Assembly (NCBI GenBank): GCA_903826405.1
Contig: CAIKEH010000043.1
Location: 38,093-102,092 of the forward strand
Direction of reading: 5' to 3'
Source: an uncultured bacterium
GTDB lineage: Bacteria > Bacteroidota > Bacteroidia > Chitinophagales > Chitinophagaceae
Length of the DNA: 64,000 nucleotides
The notes beneath the pieces were generated by a model. That model was not told where the DNA came from, did no database searches, and was given only the letters and a program-made list of their open reading frames with translations. This document shows, in pieces, positions 60,913 to 64,000 of this stretch. The position numbers were made by a program, and so were the translations under genes. Numbering within the stretch: the stretch's first letter is position 1; each line of letters starts with the position of its first letter.

Positions 60913-61436
60913 GATCGAACGATTGTGATCCCGAAAAGATGCTTAGGCTTATCAATATATTAGTGGCCTCATTCTCATGAAGATACTTGAAATTGAAGCA
61001 TGCCTGTCATCAATCCTACATGATCTCTAAACCGATCCAGGAAATGACCGAATGAATGGACCAAGAGTATCTTGTGCTGAAAGCAAATGAACTCTTTTGA
61101 AATATCGAATGCAAGTAAGTTCAATCATATAAAGGCGACACCTTTTTATATTTTTACATTTTTTCAGCTAAAAAAATTATTTTTCTATTTGAGTTTAAAT
61201 TTTACCTTGGCATCGAACATTTCAGAAACGCGATTATAATCTGAATGTTCCAGGTATGCACATCATGTGTATATTTTTCACTCCGACACCTATAAGATCA
61301 TACCTACCTTAGCCTATCCTTAACCCCCTGAGCATCTTCCCCGGTCCTTCCTCCCATTGAACACTCGCGTACTGCGTCCCTATCATCACGCACTTAGCTA
61401 GCCTCATTTAGACTTACTTCTGAAACCACATTTTAG
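60913..61436. other. Intergenic between divergent genes; long AT-rich leader
   Basis: 524 bp separating the esterase-like gene and the giant secreted protein gene. Contains a very AT-rich block at 61140-61205 and a TACCTTGG box at 61203-61210, 227 bp before the next ATG. No gene seen; several short ORFs lack any support. Confidence 0.5.
61203..61210 (+). promoter_or_regulatory. Possible -7 box (TACCTTGG)
   Basis: Six of eight matches to TAnnTTTG, 227 bases upstream of the ATG of the giant secreted protein, after a TTTG at 61188-61191 at a non-canonical 11-base spacing. Fourth member of the TACCTTG set noted in the findings. Confidence 0.25.
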
Positions 61437-64000
61437 ATGCCTGCTTACCAGGGCTACTTGCCATGCTATGTGCATGCACGAAGGATTATATTCCCCTTCG
61501 TTGTCATGCTATCATTACTCACCTTCACCGGTTTCTCCCAGGTCAAGGTGGTCAATGAATTTCCTACTGGAGTATCCGATCGGCTTCAGTTCGAGATAGA
61601 TGCCACCAAGGATCCTCAATTGGGTTATGTCCCCAAATCAAGACTCGTAACTGCATTTCAGGATAAGCGTGGAAGGACGATGCGTACCACCATGCTGAAT
61701 GCAGCCAGTTCAACTTCCACTTCCACTCCCTTCACCTGGACCGAAAGAGGTCCATACACGGATGCCGTAGGGCCCAGCAACGGTAACACACGGGCAGCTA
61801 AAGGAGTTGCTTCGGGAAGGGTGCGCGCAATATGGGTGGATATTTCAGATGCCACCGGTAAGACTGTTTGGGTGGGTGGCATGGATGGAGGCATATGGAA
61901 GACGACTGATATCACGACAAGTCCAGCAAATTGGATACTCATCGGTGACGCATATGCTAACAATGCCGTCTCCAGCATCTGTCAGGATCCGACGAATGCC
62001 AACATCATGTATTTCGGTACCGGTGAGAAATCCATCAATGCCGATGCCATCCGTGGTGCAGGAATCTGGCAAAGTCTCGACCATGGTATAACCTGGAACA
62101 TCATGCCGAATACATCCAGTTTCTGGAACATCAGCAAACTGGTTTGCGATGCAGCCGGCAATCTTTATGCCGGTTGCAACTCATTGTCCAACACTTCAGG
62201 CGTGGAGCGATATAACAAAGCCACAGGAATCTGGACCAATATCTCCCCGAGCGGTGTGGATCCCCGCATCACAGACATGGAAATCAGTTCAACAGGCAGG
62301 CTGCATGTGGCTTGTGGTTATTACGGCTCTATTAATTCGGGATATAGGTACACGGATGCTCCTTCTACCGTCACATCATCCGGATGGACGTCTCCCGTGA
62401 CTTCTTATTCTCCTACCAATATCAATACGGAATTGGCCTGTAGTGGCAACAATTTATATGCATTGCCGGCCAATTCAACATATGCCGTGGCGACCATTTA
62501 CAAATCCACGGATGGAGGTGCCAACTGGACCCCTACGGCGACCACACCTGGATTCCAAACAAATCAGGGATGGTACAATCTGGCCGCAGCCATAGATCCC
62601 GCCAACAATAACAACGTAATCGTTGGTGGCCTCGATTGTTACAAGTCGACAGATGGGGGTAAAACCTGGCTCCAGATCAGCAATTGGGTTGGGACAACGG
62701 GGCAATATGCTCATGCTGACCAGCAGACCATCGTCTGGACGGCCAACAATCTGCTCATAGGCAATGATGGGGGTGTATTCTATTCCTCCAATGGAGGTAG
62801 CACCATAACTGATCGGAATACGGGCTTAAGGTTGAAGCAGCTTTACTCAGTGGCCATCCACCCCACCTCCACCAATTATTTCCTGGCGGGAGCGCAGGAC
62901 AATGGAGCACATCAGTATAATGGAGCCGGGCTTACGAGCACAGTTGAAGTCACAGGAGGTGATGGCGCTTTCGTTCATATCGATCAGGATCAGCCACAGT
63001 ACCAATGGACATCTTATGTATACAGCAATTACAGAAGAAGCTCGGATGGCGGTAACACCTGGACTTATGTGACAACTGACAACAATGGACGATTCATCAA
63101 TCCAACGGATTATGATGACATCAACAACATCATGTATGCCGGCTATGCCGCCAATACATTTTCTCGATGGTCCAATGCACAGACCGGCAGTACACTGACT
63201 TCTGTCACCATGACAAACTTGAATGGTGGCATCGTTTCAGCAGTCAAGGTATCTCCCTTCACTTCCAATACTGTATATTTTGGCGGGTCAGGTGGATCAC
63301 CTACATTGATCAAAGCCACCAATGCGCATGCCACACCCAGTTTCACAGAGATCAGCAGCGCTGCGATGAAGATCTCAGGTGCTTATCTTTCTTCCATCGA
63401 ATTCGGCACCAACGAAAGCAATATCATCGTCACCTTTTCCAATTATGGCATCAACAATGTCTGGATCACCCGTGACGGTGGTGCAAACTGGACCGCCGTG
63501 GATGGCAACCTTCCCGATATGCCGGTCCGTTGGGCGATGTTCTACCCTGGAGATGATACCAAAGCGATCATCGGAACGGAAACGGGGGTATGGCAAACCG
63601 CCAATTTGAACAATACCAGTGTATCGTGGGATGCTGAGCCTGGATTCCCTGATGTATCCGTTTTCATGCTTGGGTACAGACCAGGTGATCGAACTCTGGC
63701 GGTCGCTACTCATGGAAGGGGGCTGTTCACTACCGTAATACCCCAAACAACCCCATCCTGTGGAACCGTAACCGGATTGGCTGCTTCAGCCATCACGACC
63801 ACAACTGCTAACCTGGCATGGTCAGCACTTTCGGGAGCGATAAACTATGATGTCGATTACAAGCTGACAACCAGCACCACCTGGACCAATGCCGCAACGG
63901 CAACAACTAATCTGTCGGTTTCCATATCTGGACTCTCTGCGTCTTCATCATATGATTTTCAGGTCCGCGCTAATTGTACTGGCGCAACAGGCACATATGC
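61437..64000 (+). CDS. Giant secreted VPS10/BNR propeller plus fibronectin type III protein (3' truncated by window)
   Basis: At least 854 aa, frame open from ATG 61437 to the window end. N-terminal signal (FPFVVMLSLLTFTGFSQ, about residues 21-37, preceded by a long basic stretch; a start at M24 is possible). Residues about 90-770 hold many propeller repeats: VWVGGMDGGIWKTT, MYFGTGEKS, IWQSLDHGITWN, STDGGANWTPT, STDGGKTWLQ, SSDGGNTWTYV and TRDGGANWTAV, with the C-terminal ATHGRGLF hallmark near 760-767 of sortilin-like Bacteroidota propellers. It then enters a fibronectin type III module (CGTVTGLAASAITTTTANL, LSGAINYDVDYKL, SSSYDFQVRANC). Expected to end in a type IX secretion signal outside the window. 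Confidence 0.9.
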   Translation, partial: MPAYQGYLPCYVHARRIIFPFVVMLSLLTFTGFSQVKVVNEFPTGVSDRLQFEIDATKDPQLGYVPKSRLVTAFQDKRGRTMRTTMLNAASSTSTSTPFTWTERGPYTDAVGPSNGNTRAAKGVASGRVRAIWVDISDATGKTVWVGGMDGGIWKTTDITTSPANWILIGDAYANNAVSSICQDPTNANIMYFGTGEKSINADAIRGAGIWQSLDHGITWNIMPNTSSFWNISKLVCDAAGNLYAGCNSLSNTSGVERYNKATGIWTNISPSGVDPRITDMEISSTGRLHVACGYYGSINSGYRYTDAPSTVTSSGWTSPVTSYSPTNINTELACSGNNLYALPANSTYAVATIYKSTDGGANWTPTATTPGFQTNQGWYNLAAAIDPANNNNVIVGGLDCYKSTDGGKTWLQISNWVGTTGQYAHADQQTIVWTANNLLIGNDGGVFYSSNGGSTITDRNTGLRLKQLYSVAIHPTSTNYFLAGAQDNGAHQYNGAGLTSTVEVTGGDGAFVHIDQDQPQYQWTSYVYSNYRRSSDGGNTWTYVTTDNNGRFINPTDYDDINNIMYAGYAANTFSRWSNAQTGSTLTSVTMTNLNGGIVSAVKVSPFTSNTVYFGGSGGSPTLIKATNAHATPSFTEISSAAMKISGAYLSSIEFGTNESNIIVTFSNYGINNVWITRDGGANWTAVDGNLPDMPVRWAMFYPGDDTKAIIGTETGVWQTANLNNTSVSWDAEPGFPDVSVFMLGYRPGDRTLAVATHGRGLFTTVIPQTTPSCGTVTGLAASAITTTTANLAWSALSGAINYDVDYKLTTSTTWTNAATATTNLSVSISGLSASSSYDFQVRANCTGATGTY

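Noticed and set aside
1-64000. CRISPR array, tRNA, rRNA or insertion sequence
   Set aside because: I looked for regularly spaced repeats with unique spacers, cloverleaf ends with CCA, 16S/23S landmarks and transposase motifs, and found none; the only tandem repeats are the 15-bp clusters.

Overview
The window looks like a stretch of Bacteroidota chromosome, most plausibly from the Chitinophagaceae or a close relative (inference from gene content; there is no rRNA). Supporting signs are exported proteins with short signal peptides ending near AQ, a Tat-exported NHL propeller, an AsmA-like giant, GH78 and VPS10-propeller secreted proteins, TAnnTTTG-like promoter boxes, and starts that do not depend on a Shine-Dalgarno sequence. 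I see no tRNA, rRNA, CRISPR array, transposase or integrase. Coding density is high and almost every gene reads as intact; the clear exception is a doubly broken Rieske/flavin reductase fusion at 612-1741.

Layout. 1-4.9 kb: the end of an SDR oxidoreductase, then a leftward redox group (broken Rieske-FMN reductase fusion, an intact ferric-reductase-like/Rieske membrane fusion, a small membrane protein) and a half-size MFS protein. 5.6-8.7 kb: rightward DUF2165-like membrane protein and cupin, two clusters of 15-bp tandem repeats, a VUT-type queuosine-precursor transporter and a lipoprotein cyclase. 8.7-13.1 kb, leftward: a periplasmic LanC-like protein coupled to a Tat-exported NHL propeller, then a VOC protein and an M20 peptidase. 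13.3-24.9 kb: mostly rightward amino-acid, peptide and acyl metabolism (amidohydrolase, PLP trans-sulfuration enzyme, acyl-CoA ligase, N-methyl-amino-acid oxidase, dicarboxylate symporter, acyltransferase-like membrane protein, penicillin-acylase-type Ntn hydrolase, DoxX protein). 25-36.6 kb: a membrane sensor-like protein preceded by a 14-bp poly-C tract, an unknown gene, a small Gly-rich protein, a GH43-like propeller, ChaA antiporter, an exported chorismate mutase, PurT, an exported hydrolase, and a symporter fused to a solute-binding domain. 36.7-48.5 kb, leftward: AsmA family, NTF2-like, SdaA, and a coupled pair of secreted proteins (VPS10 propeller and GH78-like with a discoidin domain), then a TauE-type exporter. 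48.7-54.6 kb, rightward: a beta-barrel-like protein, then a four-gene, tightly packed sugar operon (FucP-like MFS, RmlD-like SDR, DegT/DnrJ aminotransferase, plant-arabinokinase-like GHMP kinase). 54.6-64 kb: VTT-like membrane protein, small exported protein, baeRF3 protein, a large MG2/plug-like exported protein, an acetyl-xylan-esterase-like hydrolase, and the 5' part of a giant secreted propeller/FN3 protein that runs off the window.

The two sets of genes that look most like systems worth testing are the Tat-exported NHL (PAL-like) plus periplasmic LanC-like pair at 8.66-11.15 kb, with a Cys-Cys-Gly zinc site resembling the reactive ProcM type of lanthipeptide cyclase, and the sugar operon at 49.88-54.60 kb, whose import, oxidation/reduction, transamination and phosphorylation functions suggest an unassigned amino-sugar or aminocyclitol route.
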